The position numbers were made by a program, and so were the translations under genes. This document shows positions 39,301 through 42,814 of a DNA stretch of 64,000 bases, piece by piece (position 1 is the first letter of the stretch; each line of letters starts with the position of its first letter). This stretch comes from Branchiostoma belcheri (taxonomy: Eukaryota; Chordata; Leptocardii; Amphioxiformes; Branchiostomatidae). Under the pieces are notes generated by a model. The model worked only from the letters and a program-made list of their open reading frames with translations. It made no database searches and was not told the origin of the DNA. The stretch lies in assembly GCF_001625305.1 (NCBI RefSeq), contig NW_017804642.1, forward strand, positions 981,114 through 1,045,113, written 5' to 3'.

Positions 39301-41071
39301 CTATAGATGTTTGTAAAACTATGTCTGTCAGACAGTCTGAAGGGTTTTACTTCTCTTTTGTAAACCATGGAAGACGTAATGTCCCCCCACCTTTTCCAAA
39401 ATTTGTGAGTTTTGGGTAGTTAAAAGAAGAATCGTTTATTTAATATCTATTTCAAATGCAGACAACACAAGAAGATTAAGATTGAGATTGATTAATTAAT
39501 CAAGAAGATTAAGATTGATTAATTAATGATAGCAGAAGAAGTTGACAGGAAGAGGTAAAGATTTCAACCTTCGCATTCTATGCTGTTGTTGAAATAGCCA
39601 TGACTACATTCACATCTGTAACGATTGCTCTGGCCAAGTGGGACACAGTCTTCGTTTGGACCACAATTGTGTTGACCGCTGTCGCAGGGATGGGGTGCTC
39701 TGGTTGTTGCAGCAGTAGTTGTGGTTGTTGTTTCGGTGGTTGGAGTAGTAGTTGTAGCTGTAGTTGCTGTAGTAGTTGTGGTTGTTGTCTCGGTAGTTGG
39801 AGTAGTAACTGTTGTAACTGTAGTTGCTGTAGTAGTTGTGGTTGTTGTCTCGGTGGTTGGAGTAGTGGTTGTGGTTGTTATCTCAGTAGTTGGTGGAGTA
39901 GTTGGGATTGTTGTTGTTGGTGCAGTGGTTGTGCTAACGGTTGTGTTGGCAGAAGTTGTCAAACGTTGTGTTGTTTGAGGAACAGTGGTGAAAGGAGGCG
40001 TTGTGGTTGTTGAATAAGTGGTACTGATCACTGTTGTGCCTAGAGATGACAAGTTGAATTTTTTTTCAAATTGTGACTGTGTCACTGTGACAGTGTTTGT
40101 CTACAATCCTTGTGCTTTTGATCATTTAAGAGATTTAACCTGTCTGAGATAATAAACTTTTAAGAAAAACACCTTTCAAATCCCTTATAGATTGAGCTAG
40201 CCATGCATTGTGGTGGCAAGGTAGTATTGCGGTTAGGGTTGTTGACTGAGAATAGAATTTGAAGGTCAGTCCTGATCTAATAGAACCCCTTGCAGACCCC
40301 AACCCAATGTTGAGCATTTGAGAAAGCACTTTACAACTATTCCCCTACTTGACTGATGCGACATTGAGTTAGCCTCCTTCCCTGGGACTTCTTCAACCTT
40401 TTTTCAATTTTTTTCGGGGAGCGACGCGATTTATGCCACCGAGAGACGGTTTTGCCACCGAGGGACTTTGCCGGGAAAGACGGTTTCGCCGCCTTCTCAG
40501 GAAAAAACTTAACGCCACCTCCTCAGAGGTCTGTGAAGGATGCTAACAATGAGTATAGTGTAGCTGTCTTTGCTTTAGAGACCTCCTCTCGAATGGGACG
40601 AGGTAAAGCCGAAGGTTCCGTGATTGAGGAGAGCCACATGCACACCTCGTTATTTATTTAAAGATTCCACTACCCTTATTAACCTTACAGTCCTGTCCTG
40701 CGTATTTTTTACTTACTGTACACAATTGGTGTGTTCCGCCCAAAGGTGTTCGAAACAAACATCATATATACACTGAAGTGATAGCCAAATGGCTAAATCT
40801 TGCTAATTCAATACCTACCTTCCTACCTACCTAGTCCCATGACCGACTCTGGTAGTCGGGGGGACGAGGCAGACCTTGCAGCAAAGGTACCGGAGTTACA
40901 ACAATACACCAATAGTAAATAGTGAGTGGCAGAGTAATATCGGTGATTTTATTCCCTTACCTGCAGAAGTTGTCTCTACCGTCTGCGTCGGTGCCCGTAA
41001 GGTGGACAGTGTGGTGAGGACAGCTGTAGAAGCATCGGTCGTGGCCTCCGTGGATGTAGCAATCGTTTTTT
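2915..41071 (-). CDS. Giant mucin/EGF/SEA/C-type-lectin mosaic protein gene (partial, 65 exons assigned)
   Basis: This is an extracellular modular protein of unknown function. Protein order (descending coordinates): Thr-rich exon, Thr-rich plus EGF1, EGF2, SEA1, EGF3, C-type-lectin domains, EGF4 to EGF51, SEA2. All modules are flanked by phase 1 introns, the classic symmetric arrangement of shuffled extracellular domains; only the introns inside the SEA domains use phases 0 and 2. About 2,900 residues are visible. EGF subtypes named in the exon entries: A ([20 protein letters not shown]), B (NTTxCH, TIGSFTC), G (D-x-G-E-C), T ([10 protein letters not shown]), N ([11 protein letters not shown]), D (ADNSTCDxNANC). 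Most are calcium-binding EGFs with the C-x-N-x4-Y/F-x-C hydroxylation pattern and carry two N-glycosylation sequons. No signal peptide, membrane segment, start or stop was found. It could be two genes, split at the intron holding the RING gene, but the phases join without a break. Introns not described separately hold nothing I recognise. Confidence 0.8.
3273..3334 (-). CDS. SEA2 domain, second exon
   Basis: 62 nt, phase 0 in, phase 2 out. Begins [11 protein letters not shown] and runs into a hydrophobic strand (IVGIAVIAL). It matches the second SEA1 exon ([11 protein letters not shown]) in start, phase and place, which shows the two SEA domains share an exon structure. Confidence 0.75.
3585..3640 (+). 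repeat. Short dispersed repeat ending in AATAAAG
   Basis: The segment TTTGTACCCTGTACAACTG followed by TTGTGCAATAAAGTTATCTT recurs near 5750-5795 just beside an EGF exon. It resembles the 3' tail of a retroposon carrying a polyadenylation-like AATAAA. The family is not identified. Confidence 0.5.
3867..3973 (-). CDS. SEA2 domain, first exon
   Basis: 107 nt, phase 1 in, phase 0 out; acceptor TTTACACAG, donor ACG|GTGAGC. Encodes [16 protein letters not shown] and an amphipathic helix ([10 protein letters not shown]). Exactly the same length and phases as the first SEA1 exon. Confidence 0.8.
3974..4809. other. Intron, no feature recognised
   Basis: AT-rich intron between EGF51 and SEA2. It holds poly-T stretches and a short GATT tandem (about 4768-4790). 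No exon or complete repeat was recognised. Confidence 0.5.
4810..4935 (-). CDS. EGF51 exon (last EGF before SEA2)
   Basis: 126 nt, 42 codons, phase 1-1. Starts D-R-I-C-V-V-R and has six Cys in EGF spacing, with [10 protein letters not shown] at the end. It lacks the D-x-D-E-C calcium site and is unlike the array members, so it probably is an old, separate EGF tied to the SEA domain. Confidence 0.8.
4936..5800. other. Intron with repeat fragments
   Basis: Holds a second copy of the AATAAAG-ending repeat (about 5750-5795) and, at 5676-5697, GCAATTAGCCCTCGGGCA. The latter recurs inverted at about 39219-39237. Otherwise nothing recognised. Confidence 0.4.
5801..5917 (-). CDS. EGF50 exon
   Basis: 39 codons, phase 1-1. 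Calcium-type start [16 protein letters not shown], end [11 protein letters not shown]; donor CACAG|GTGATA. Confidence 0.9.
6054..6173 (-). CDS. EGF49 exon, subtype D
   Basis: 40 codons, phase 1-1. [17 protein letters not shown], with TNTKGSFDC. The lowest member of a run of four similar exons spaced about 270-300 bp. Confidence 0.9.
6321..6440 (-). CDS. EGF48 exon, subtype D
   Basis: 40 codons. [17 protein letters not shown], end [11 protein letters not shown], so the C-terminal N-C-T sequon is lost. The intron on its upper side resembles that of EGF47, so exon and intron were duplicated together. Confidence 0.9.
6621..6740 (-). CDS. EGF47 exon, subtype D
   Basis: 40 codons. Nearly the same as EGF48; ends GFICAG. 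Flanking introns share the tract CTGTAGAACCCGGTT with neighbouring units. Confidence 0.9.
6925..7044 (-). CDS. EGF46 exon, subtype D
   Basis: 40 codons. Fourth member of the D run (upper end); has [16 protein letters not shown] in place of EGSFDCTC. Confidence 0.9.
7045..7699. other. Intron, no feature recognised
   Basis: Intron between EGF45 and EGF46. No exon-like reading or repeat was recognised. Confidence 0.4.
7700..7816 (-). CDS. EGF45 exon, subtype T
   Basis: 39 codons, [16 protein letters not shown], end [11 protein letters not shown]. The encoded protein is the same as EGF32, 6 kb away, and the introns below both exons also share sequence (7620-7700 with 13660-13750). The two are therefore a recent block copy. 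Confidence 0.92.
8089..8205 (-). CDS. EGF44 exon, subtype B-like
   Basis: 39 codons. [16 protein letters not shown] with TNTIGSFIC, end GDGINCTG. Confidence 0.9.
8310..8578 (-). mobile_element. tRNA-derived SINE
   Basis: Read on the minus strand, the element starts near 8570 with a tRNA-like head holding GAGTTCGATCCCC (B box) and runs into an unrelated body ending in a second short GGGGTATTGAACCGGGG tract near 8340. It sits in the intron between EGF43 and EGF44. A real tRNA is unlikely because no cloverleaf is evident. Confidence 0.6.
8728..8844 (-). CDS. EGF43 exon, subtype T-like
   Basis: 39 codons. [16 protein letters not shown]; end GNGTNCSG. The first sequon is changed to N-A-Q. Confidence 0.9.
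8845..9410. other. Intron, no feature recognised
   Basis: 566 bp intron between EGF42 and EGF43; nothing recognised. Confidence 0.4.
9411..9527 (-). CDS. EGF42 exon, subtype A-like
   Basis: 39 codons. [16 protein letters not shown], end [14 protein letters not shown]. Confidence 0.9.
9900..10016 (-). CDS. EGF41 exon, subtype G
   Basis: 39 codons. [16 protein letters not shown]: the acidic residue before the first Cys pair is Gly (D-L-G-E-C), so calcium binding may be weakened. End [14 protein letters not shown]. Confidence 0.9.
10017..10515. other. Intron, no feature recognised
   Basis: 499 bp intron between EGF40 and EGF41; nothing recognised. Confidence 0.4.
10516..10632 (-). CDS. EGF40 exon, subtype A
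   Basis: 39 codons. [20 protein letters not shown]. Lowest of five A exons (EGF36-40) spaced 387-399 bp with similar introns. Confidence 0.92.
10903..11019 (-). CDS. EGF39 exon, subtype A
   Basis: 39 codons. [16 protein letters not shown]: the usual N-A-T sequon reads N-A-I, so one glycosylation site is lost. Confidence 0.92.
11300..11416 (-). CDS. EGF38 exon, subtype A
   Basis: 39 codons. [16 protein letters not shown] with TNIDGSYIC. Part of the 0.39 kb unit run. Confidence 0.92.
11698..11814 (-). CDS. EGF37 exon, subtype A
   Basis: 39 codons. [16 protein letters not shown]. The adjoining introns of EGF37 and EGF38 share long tracts (for example TAACTATCTAAATTAAAGTG, with one change), showing unit duplication. 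Confidence 0.92.
12097..12213 (-). CDS. EGF36 exon, subtype A
   Basis: 39 codons. [17 protein letters not shown] short CG dinucleotide run (11988-12001) lies in the intron below it. Confidence 0.92.
12214..12646. other. Intron, no feature recognised
   Basis: Intron between EGF35 and EGF36. Its stretch at 12360-12560 resembles introns near 15900-16100 and 16880-17060, which points to shared block duplication. Confidence 0.5.
12647..12763 (-). CDS. EGF35 exon, subtype A
   Basis: 39 codons. [20 protein letters not shown]. First of three A exons (EGF33-35) spaced 333-337 bp with nearly the same introns. Confidence 0.92.
12984..13100 (-). CDS. EGF34 exon, subtype A
   Basis: 39 codons. [16 protein letters not shown], end [14 protein letters not shown]; shares GFAGDG with EGF33. 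Confidence 0.92.
13317..13433 (-). CDS. EGF33 exon, subtype A
   Basis: 39 codons. [21 protein letters not shown], end [11 protein letters not shown]. Confidence 0.92.
13602..13650 (-). pseudogene. Relic EGF exon, 3' half only
   Basis: Reads GYLGMGFNCTG up to a still intact donor (CACGG|GTAAG), but the 5' half with four of the six Cys is gone. It lies between EGF32 and EGF33. It is a decayed member of the array and should not be spliced in, since no matching acceptor exists. Confidence 0.65.
13751..13867 (-). CDS. EGF32 exon, subtype T
   Basis: 39 codons. Same protein as EGF45 ([16 protein letters not shown]). Donor GCTCGG|GTAAGA. Confidence 0.92.
14261..14380 (-). CDS. EGF31 exon, subtype B
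   Basis: 40 codons. [26 protein letters not shown], end [11 protein letters not shown]. Confidence 0.92.
14510..14600 (-). pseudogene. Relic EGF exon
   Basis: The strand still carries the end of an A-type EGF (AAACCGTCTCCTTTGTATCC on the plus strand, equal to GYxGDGF reversed). Frame, most Cys codons and splice sites are degraded. Second dead member of the array. Confidence 0.5.
14812..14928 (-). CDS. EGF30 exon, subtype A
   Basis: 39 codons. [19 protein letters not shown] has become Y-A-S, so only the C-terminal sequon remains. Confidence 0.92.
15210..15326 (-). CDS. EGF29 exon, subtype A
   Basis: 39 codons. [16 protein letters not shown]. With EGF28 it forms an A-B pair repeated as EGF27-EGF26 about 985 bp on. 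Confidence 0.92.
15514..15633 (-). CDS. EGF28 exon, subtype B
   Basis: 40 codons. [17 protein letters not shown], end [11 protein letters not shown] (C-terminal sequon lost). Confidence 0.92.
16194..16310 (-). CDS. EGF27 exon, subtype A
   Basis: 39 codons. [16 protein letters not shown], with SYTCMC. Confidence 0.92.
16499..16618 (-). CDS. EGF26 exon, subtype B
   Basis: 40 codons. [17 protein letters not shown], end [11 protein letters not shown]. Confidence 0.92.
16619..17160. other. Intron, no feature recognised
   Basis: 542 bp intron between EGF25 and EGF26. It shares tracts with the introns near 12.4 and 15.9 kb; no other feature. Confidence 0.4.
17161..17277 (-). CDS. EGF25 exon, subtype A'
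   Basis: 39 codons. [27 protein letters not shown]. With EGF24, 23 and 22 it forms a four-exon block (A', G, A, B), repeated as EGF21-18 about 1.85 kb on. Confidence 0.92.
17506..17622 (-). CDS. EGF24 exon, subtype G
   Basis: 39 codons. [16 protein letters not shown], with GAFTCHC, end GNGFNCSG. Calcium-site Asp replaced by Gly; the first sequon is absent (N-G-I). Confidence 0.92.
18063..18179 (-). CDS. EGF23 exon, subtype A
   Basis: 39 codons. [16 protein letters not shown], end [14 protein letters not shown]. Confidence 0.92.
18296..18352. repeat. AT/GT microsatellite
   Basis: About 11 AT units run directly into about 17 GT units within the intron between EGF22 and EGF23. Confidence 0.95.
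18451..18570 (-). CDS. EGF22 exon, subtype B
   Basis: 40 codons. [17 protein letters not shown], end [11 protein letters not shown]. Confidence 0.92.
18571..19024. other. Intron, no feature recognised
   Basis: 454 bp intron between EGF21 and EGF22, with a short TAA/ATA-rich tract near 18880-18900. Confidence 0.4.
19025..19147 (-). CDS. EGF21 exon, subtype A' with insertion
   Basis: 41 codons. [18 protein letters not shown] has two extra residues between Cys 1 and Cys 2, as in EGF17. Confidence 0.92.
19452..19568 (-). CDS. EGF20 exon, subtype G
   Basis: 39 codons. [16 protein letters not shown], differing from EGF24 at only one or two residues. Supports the four-exon block copy. Confidence 0.92.
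19569..20055. other. Intron, no feature recognised
   Basis: 487 bp intron between EGF19 and EGF20; its equivalent in the copy lies between EGF23 and EGF24. Confidence 0.4.
20056..20172 (-). CDS. EGF19 exon, subtype A
   Basis: 39 codons. [30 protein letters not shown]. Confidence 0.92.
20323..20442 (-). CDS. EGF18 exon, subtype B
   Basis: 40 codons. [17 protein letters not shown], end [11 protein letters not shown]. Confidence 0.92.
20443..20854. other. Intron, no feature recognised
   Basis: 412 bp intron between EGF17 and EGF18; nothing recognised. Confidence 0.4.
20855..20977 (-). CDS. EGF17 exon, subtype A' with insertion
   Basis: 41 codons. [18 protein letters not shown]. Same two-residue insertion as EGF21; begins a third, incomplete copy of the A'-G-A-B block. 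Confidence 0.92.
21167..21283 (-). CDS. EGF16 exon
   Basis: 39 codons. [25 protein letters not shown], end [11 protein letters not shown]. Fits none of the subtypes well. It is the first EGF after the 3.5 kb intron that holds the RING gene. Confidence 0.9.
21407..21465. repeat. Perfect palindrome with an extra arm
   Basis: AGGACGTTCAACACAAGG (21409-21426) is followed directly by its exact reverse complement (21427-21444), and that arm is then repeated once more (21445-21465). Possibly the core of a small foldback element. Confidence 0.85.
21466..23498. other. Large intron / 3' flank of the RING gene
   Basis: AT-rich between about 22.3 and 22.9 kb. Besides the tandem repeat no feature was recognised. 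Confidence 0.4.
22013..22075. repeat. 15 bp tandem repeat, about 4 copies
   Basis: Units AATTAACAAACTGAC and AATTGACAAACTGAC alternate, so the underlying period is 30 bp. Confidence 0.9.
23499..24491 (-). CDS. TRIM-like RING-finger protein (nested in the mosaic gene intron)
   Basis: A 330-residue open frame without introns. RING finger of C3HC4 type: C47, C50, C62, H64, C67, C70, C83, C86 ([19 protein letters not shown]). This suggests an E3 ubiquitin ligase. Residues 125-148 resemble a B-box 2 (C125, H128, C137, C140, C148), but the later Cys/His ligands are missing, so it may not fold as a zinc site. Residues about 160-240 are charged and helical, a likely coiled coil ([19 protein letters not shown]). 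No SPRY or NHL domain follows. A good donor (GGCG|GTAAGAAG, lower border 23606) suggests the mRNA may splice on from about residue 296, making the last residues of this frame intronic. The start could be M1 or M27. Same strand as the host gene; TRIM genes are expanded in amphioxus (known). Confidence 0.75.
   Translation of the reverse strand: MIQPVRVLSLSSVNKNPVATEPFSDKMWAHSETDETDSSCSEDNSICGICRQALQVPRTLPCRHVFCGACLDDLARRQSPLVCPICESPAREPALSCTIPQQGKAVVGLSLVKAVPTRRKSFEKCSEHPQKWLALQCRQCAVDIFKRCLGGTPAKQVDSKQRTEDFLRNLDNLIKSSTENHLQTKQRISDQYDLRVQKLLHRRDVLLREVDDNLEHNMAAIAREGEIAQNQLKELNKVQSIKGKKGKLTNKSRNYIAIPVLPQPSTTSFEAIDADLECFIGRVTIHRPDQECENGGKKTDGDEDVGCFSSPTNKKESMISYLSCLFLYNI
24796..24912 (-). CDS. 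EGF15 exon, subtype A
   Basis: 39 codons. [16 protein letters not shown], end [11 protein letters not shown]. With EGF14 and EGF13 it forms an A-N-B block of about 1.4 kb, repeated as EGF12-10 and EGF9-7. Confidence 0.92.
25153..25269 (-). CDS. EGF14 exon, subtype N
   Basis: 39 codons. [23 protein letters not shown], end [11 protein letters not shown]. Confidence 0.92.
25551..25670 (-). CDS. EGF13 exon, subtype B
   Basis: 40 codons. [17 protein letters not shown], end GFNCIG, so the last sequon is lost (N-C-I). Confidence 0.92.
25671..26183. other. Intron, no feature recognised
   Basis: 513 bp intron between EGF12 and EGF13; shares tracts with the intron between EGF9 and EGF10 (27269-27733). 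Confidence 0.4.
26184..26303 (-). CDS. EGF12 exon, subtype A variant
   Basis: 40 codons. [17 protein letters not shown], end [14 protein letters not shown]: a hybrid of an N-like start and an A end. Confidence 0.92.
26467..26583 (-). CDS. EGF11 exon, subtype N
   Basis: 39 codons. [16 protein letters not shown], end [14 protein letters not shown]. Confidence 0.92.
26818..27030 (-). mobile_element. tRNA-derived SINE
   Basis: On the minus strand a tRNA-like head near 27020-26950 holds GGGAGTTCGAATCCCGG (B box with paired flanks), followed by an unrelated body to about 26818. Intron between EGF10 and EGF11. Confidence 0.6.
27149..27268 (-). CDS. EGF10 exon, subtype B
   Basis: 40 codons. [17 protein letters not shown], end [11 protein letters not shown]. 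Confidence 0.92.
27734..27856 (-). CDS. EGF9 exon, subtype A variant
   Basis: 41 codons. [18 protein letters not shown], with a longer Cys1-Cys2 loop; end [11 protein letters not shown]. Confidence 0.92.
28190..28306 (-). CDS. EGF8 exon, N position
   Basis: 39 codons. [23 protein letters not shown], end [11 protein letters not shown]. Confidence 0.92.
28489..28605 (-). CDS. EGF7 exon, subtype B variant
   Basis: 39 codons. [16 protein letters not shown], with VNTPGSYEC, end [11 protein letters not shown]. Confidence 0.92.
28606..28998. other. Intron, no feature recognised
   Basis: 393 bp intron between EGF6 and EGF7; A-rich minus-strand tract near 28690 may be a retroposon tail. Confidence 0.35.
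28999..29118 (-). CDS. EGF6 exon, subtype A variant
   Basis: 40 codons. [26 protein letters not shown], end [11 protein letters not shown]. Confidence 0.92.
29292..29939. mobile_element. Terminal-inverted-repeat element with internal tandem units
   Basis: The ends GGTCCGTGTATTTACCGAAA (from 29292) and its reverse complement (to 29939) form inverted repeats of about 55 bp. Inside are about three imperfect units of roughly 200 bp, each with a CTACCGAAA-like start, a GCCATCTTG/TTTGTGTTT tract and GTCATTTACACAC. No protein is encoded, so this is a non-autonomous element of unknown superfamily. No clear target duplication was seen. Confidence 0.7.
29991..30020 (+). ncRNA. Hammerhead-like ribozyme core (candidate)
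   Basis: CTGAGGA, a 6 bp stem (GGTGTC / GACACC, loop TGATA), then GAAAC. This is the conserved CUGANGA - stem II - GAAA core of hammerhead ribozymes. Stems I and III and the cleavage triplet were not identified. Such motifs are known in Penelope-like retroelements. Confidence 0.4.
30207..30323 (-). CDS. EGF5 exon
   Basis: 39 codons. [23 protein letters not shown], end [11 protein letters not shown]; Glu replaces the first Asp of the calcium site. Confidence 0.92.
30443..30562 (-). CDS. EGF4 exon (first of the array)
   Basis: 40 codons. [16 protein letters not shown], so no D-x-D-E-C calcium site; SYSCQC, end [11 protein letters not shown]. It joins the lectin block to the EGF array. Confidence 0.9.
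30655..30860 (+). repeat. Dispersed repeat (copy 1 of 3)
   Basis: Shares TTTGCAAAGCAA...TTTACCTTC at one end and TTACCATGGTGACAGACGTC at the other with 37018-37190 (same orientation) and 51255-51440 (inverted). Middle parts vary. Confidence 0.6.
30964..31167 (-). CDS. CTLD-B second exon
   Basis: 68 codons, phase 1-1. C-terminal half of a C-type lectin-like domain: [40 protein letters not shown] and a final RFICEY. The EPN/QPD and WND calcium-sugar motifs are absent, so classic carbohydrate binding is doubtful. The other assembled copy of the block has no equivalent exon. Confidence 0.9.
31413..31443 (+). ncRNA. Hammerhead-like ribozyme core (candidate)
   Basis: CTGAAGA, a short stem (AGTG / CACT plus a G-T pair) and GAAAC, followed by the repeat tail AAATTATCTCCGTAATTTAT. 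The tail recurs near 55190-55220 without the core. Confidence 0.35.
31530..31730 (-). CDS. CTLD-B first exon (copy I)
   Basis: 67 codons, phase 1-1. [17 protein letters not shown], the E-G-A-E helix and the diagnostic W-I-G at the end. N-terminal half of a C-type lectin-like domain. Confidence 0.92.
31809..32030 (-). mobile_element. tRNA-derived SINE (copy I intron)
   Basis: Reads on the minus strand from a tRNA-like head with GGTTGAGTCC-like B box (near 31960) and CTCGACTCGGAACCAAGAGG. Same family as 42815, 50575 and 57349. The allele-like copy has a shorter version at 34770-34930, so the SINE region differs between the two copies. Confidence 0.65.
32419..32517 (-). CDS. Thr/Pro-rich linker exon (copy I)
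   Basis: 33 codons, phase 1-1. [20 protein letters not shown]: a mucin-like spacer between the two lectin domains, with likely O-glycans and one N-V-T and one N-A-T sequon. Confidence 0.85.
33055..33261 (-). CDS. CTLD-A second exon (copy I)
   Basis: 69 codons, phase 1-1. [48 protein letters not shown]. Canonical Cys pattern of the lectin fold but no EPN/QPD. Confidence 0.92.
33800..34000 (-). CDS. CTLD-A first exon (copy I)
   Basis: 67 codons, phase 1-1. [26 protein letters not shown], ends SYWIG. Confidence 0.92.
34236..34255. other. Assembly gap, 20 N
   Basis: Sequence just before the gap (TCTTTCTATATT) equals that at about 36710-36721. Sequence just after it (ATATAGGAACTACC) equals that at about 31291. 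The gap therefore joins two overlapping versions of one locus. Confidence 0.95.
34377..34407 (+). ncRNA. Hammerhead-like ribozyme core (candidate), second copy
   Basis: Same CTGAAGA...GAAAC motif as at 31413, carried by the duplicated block. Confidence 0.35.
34494..34694 (-). CDS. CTLD-B first exon (copy II)
   Basis: 67 codons; no residue difference seen from the copy at 31530 within the exon. As assembled it would be followed by CTLD-A of copy I rather than its own second half, which would give a broken domain. Confidence 0.85.
34770..34935 (-). mobile_element. tRNA-derived SINE, shortened (copy II intron)
   Basis: Aligns with the body of the SINE at 31809-32030 but the tRNA-like head is largely missing. 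Confidence 0.5.
34973..35071 (-). CDS. Thr/Pro-rich linker exon (copy II)
   Basis: 33 codons, same frame and nearly the same protein as 32419-32517. Confidence 0.85.
35516..35722 (-). CDS. CTLD-A second exon (copy II)
   Basis: 69 codons; differs from copy I by ERCAD for ERCSD. Confidence 0.92.
36280..36480 (-). CDS. CTLD-A first exon (copy II)
   Basis: 67 codons. [17 protein letters not shown], ends SYWIG; a few residues differ from copy I (for example SNTTTD for SNATTD). Confidence 0.92.
36835..36981 (-). CDS. EGF3 exon
   Basis: 49 codons, phase 1-1. [34 protein letters not shown]: an EGF-like domain with a longer N-terminal arm and no typical calcium site. Joins SEA1 to the lectin block. 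Confidence 0.85.
37018..37190 (+). repeat. Dispersed repeat (copy 2 of 3)
   Basis: Begins GGTAACATTTGCAAAGCAAA and ends near CCAGTTACCATGG. Related to 30655-30860 and, inverted, to 51255-51440. Confidence 0.65.
37448..37584 (-). CDS. SEA1 domain, third exon
   Basis: 137 nt, phase 2 in, phase 1 out. Encodes [13 protein letters not shown]: the canonical SEA autoproteolysis site G|SVVV. A helix follows ([14 protein letters not shown]) with several N-glycan sites. Confidence 0.9.
37656..37818. mobile_element. Foldback element with hammerhead-like core
   Basis: About 57 bp arms (TTCTTTGATCACAACCATTT from 37670 and its complement ending 37804) are separated by a short centre; weaker pairing extends to the borders given. 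The right arm holds CTGATGA, a perfect GATGAC/GTCATC stem and GAAAC (37737-37766), the hammerhead core pattern. It looks like two inverted copies of one repeat end. Confidence 0.75.
37921..37994 (-). CDS. SEA1 domain, second exon
   Basis: 74 nt, phase 0 in, phase 2 out. [19 protein letters not shown] then NIIYIR; strand leading to the cleavage turn. Confidence 0.85.
38346..38452 (-). CDS. SEA1 domain, first exon
   Basis: 107 nt, phase 1 in, phase 0 out. [19 protein letters not shown] then a helix ([12 protein letters not shown]). First strand and helix of a SEA fold. Confidence 0.88.
38775..38897 (-). CDS. EGF2 exon
   Basis: 41 codons, phase 1-1. [33 protein letters not shown]. Directly precedes SEA1. 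Confidence 0.88.
39569..40039 (-). CDS. Mucin-like Thr-rich segment plus EGF1
   Basis: 157 codons, phase 1-1. About 115 residues of Thr with Pro, Ala, Val and Glu, built from repeats such as [12 protein letters not shown], then an EGF ([30 protein letters not shown]). The Thr tract is a probable O-glycosylated stalk. Its length is likely variable because the DNA is a degenerate trinucleotide repeat. Acceptor CATCTCTAG, donor GAAG|GTTGAA. Confidence 0.85.
40600..40765 (+). repeat. SINE 3' part (remnant)
   Basis: Shares GAGAGCCACA, ACCTTACAGTCC and GGTGTGTT-CGCC-AAAGGTG with the SINE at 50575-50930, but lacks the tRNA-like head. Confidence 0.5.
40961..41071 (-). CDS. Thr/Ser-rich exon (most upstream well supported)
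   Basis: 37 codons, phase 1-1. [20 protein letters not shown] then [16 protein letters not shown]. Mucin-like, fits the next exon in phase and composition. Acceptor TGCGTAG is weak in pyrimidines, so the border is less certain. Confidence 0.65.
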
Positions 41072-42814
41072 CTACGCATTACGAAATCATGTATAAAGAA
41101 ATGACAATGGGCAATCAAAGCCAAATGTCTACTCATCAAATAGTAGTACGCTGAAGTAGACTGAACTGAAAATGACCATAGCCCCTCTGTATACATAGTC
41201 ATAAAAACATGCTTTATTACTGTATACCCATTCTTATAGTACTGTATACATGTACCATGCTGATATGGGGACATCCTGGGGCAACCAAATACCTTGATAT
41301 CGTGCATACCTCACTGAACAACTTATCAACTCAACTTATTCCATAACCCGCGACTATATATAGCAAACACAAGTTTCCATTCCTGTGTTGAAAGTATGTA
41401 TTTGAATACAATTATATCACTATCATGGCATTATGAAAAACACATCACCCAAATATGTAGTATTAATACGACAGACATTACCATTCCGGACAGACCACGG
41501 GCGACGATTCAGTATCTACAGTGCAAATGCCGCGTAACTCTATGGCGGTCTACAGGGCAATTTTTTTAGCATTTCATCCAGCAATCCGATGGATCTTGTA
41601 GACAGAAACGCCGAACATCATTAAGCTGATTCTGCCCCTATCCCTAAAATTGCAGACTATTTTTCTATGCCCAAGGTCTCGCACGCCGATATTCTAATAA
41701 GCTAGAATGCAAACAAGCGCTGGAATGCGGAAAATCTGCTAGCGCCACAGGGTATTAGGATTTACGTGCAATGAAAAAGAACTGTGTGTTACTTGAAGAA
41801 AAGAAATTTAAAATGCCAGGAGACAGAAGCAAGTTGTGTGTTGATGAACCTGAAAGAGACGTTCGTTATGTCTTCAAGGTCTTTGTTTTTTGGGAAACTT
41901 TGCAAGAAGACTTTGAGTTGAAATGCATGATTGTATGGTTTGAGTATGATTTGAAATGTTACAAAATATGTAAGACACAAATTGATATGCATACATTAAG
42001 AGAAATACTTTGATACAAGTTATAAGAAGAAACCACATAAAATGGATATGTCAAAAACAGCAAGAAATGTCATTAGTAGTACGATAAACACTATATTACA
42101 AAGACAGTTATATTATAATATCATCAAATGGCATAACCATAAACAGAAGACATACATGTAGACATGAAAATGATAGCTATTAAGACATGGGTGAAACGTG
42201 AAAATATTAGAAATTGTCATAGACATGAAAATAGTTAAAATGCATGTATACGTAGTAGATACTTTTAGTCAAACCATAGGTTATGTACACAATTTGCTGG
42301 AAATGCTATCTATTAACAAAGGACACAGATAGTAACTTGTTAATGAACCGTTTAGTACTCATAGGCACATATGAAGCAATAGTCAAATCAAACATGTAGT
42401 ATATGTACTGTGATTAAATACGTATTATGATGCGGCAAGAAGTTATCTATTATAAATAGTGCTGGTAATGGCATTGGTAGGATGAAGTATGGATAAATCC
42501 AATATGAAAAGTAATACATAAGGAGACGGTGGGCTTAAATTCACACATCAAAGTCATGTAAGTGATAAGAGTACATGCAACAAAATTGCAGTCACTGTGG
42601 CATTTCACAGACAGTAAGACCATTGGGTGGAAAATGATACACACGTATTACCAACACACACAACACAAAAGCTTTTGGTAGTTTTCCTGTACTTCTTTGT
42701 GTCAGTGTCTGTACTCACGATATCCTATTGGACTTGACAAACGTTGTTGGAAGAATGTTCACTTACTCCCCTGCACCTGCAGGAAACAACGATAAATACA
42801 TACTATATATACTG
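41072..42814. other. No gene recognised
   Basis: AT-rich non-coding sequence. An 80-codon plus-strand frame at 41771-42013 (starting MKKNCVLLEEKKF) has no recognised domain and no splice context, so I do not call it. Confidence 0.4.

Noticed and set aside
39600-40013. Long plus-strand frames rich in Cys/Ser/Gly or Val
   Set aside because: Antisense shadows of the Thr-rich mucin exon; the composition follows from the repeated ACC/ACA codons.
41771-42013. 80-codon plus-strand ORF (MKKNCVLLEEKKF)
   Set aside because: No homology recognised, AT-rich surroundings, no splice or promoter support.
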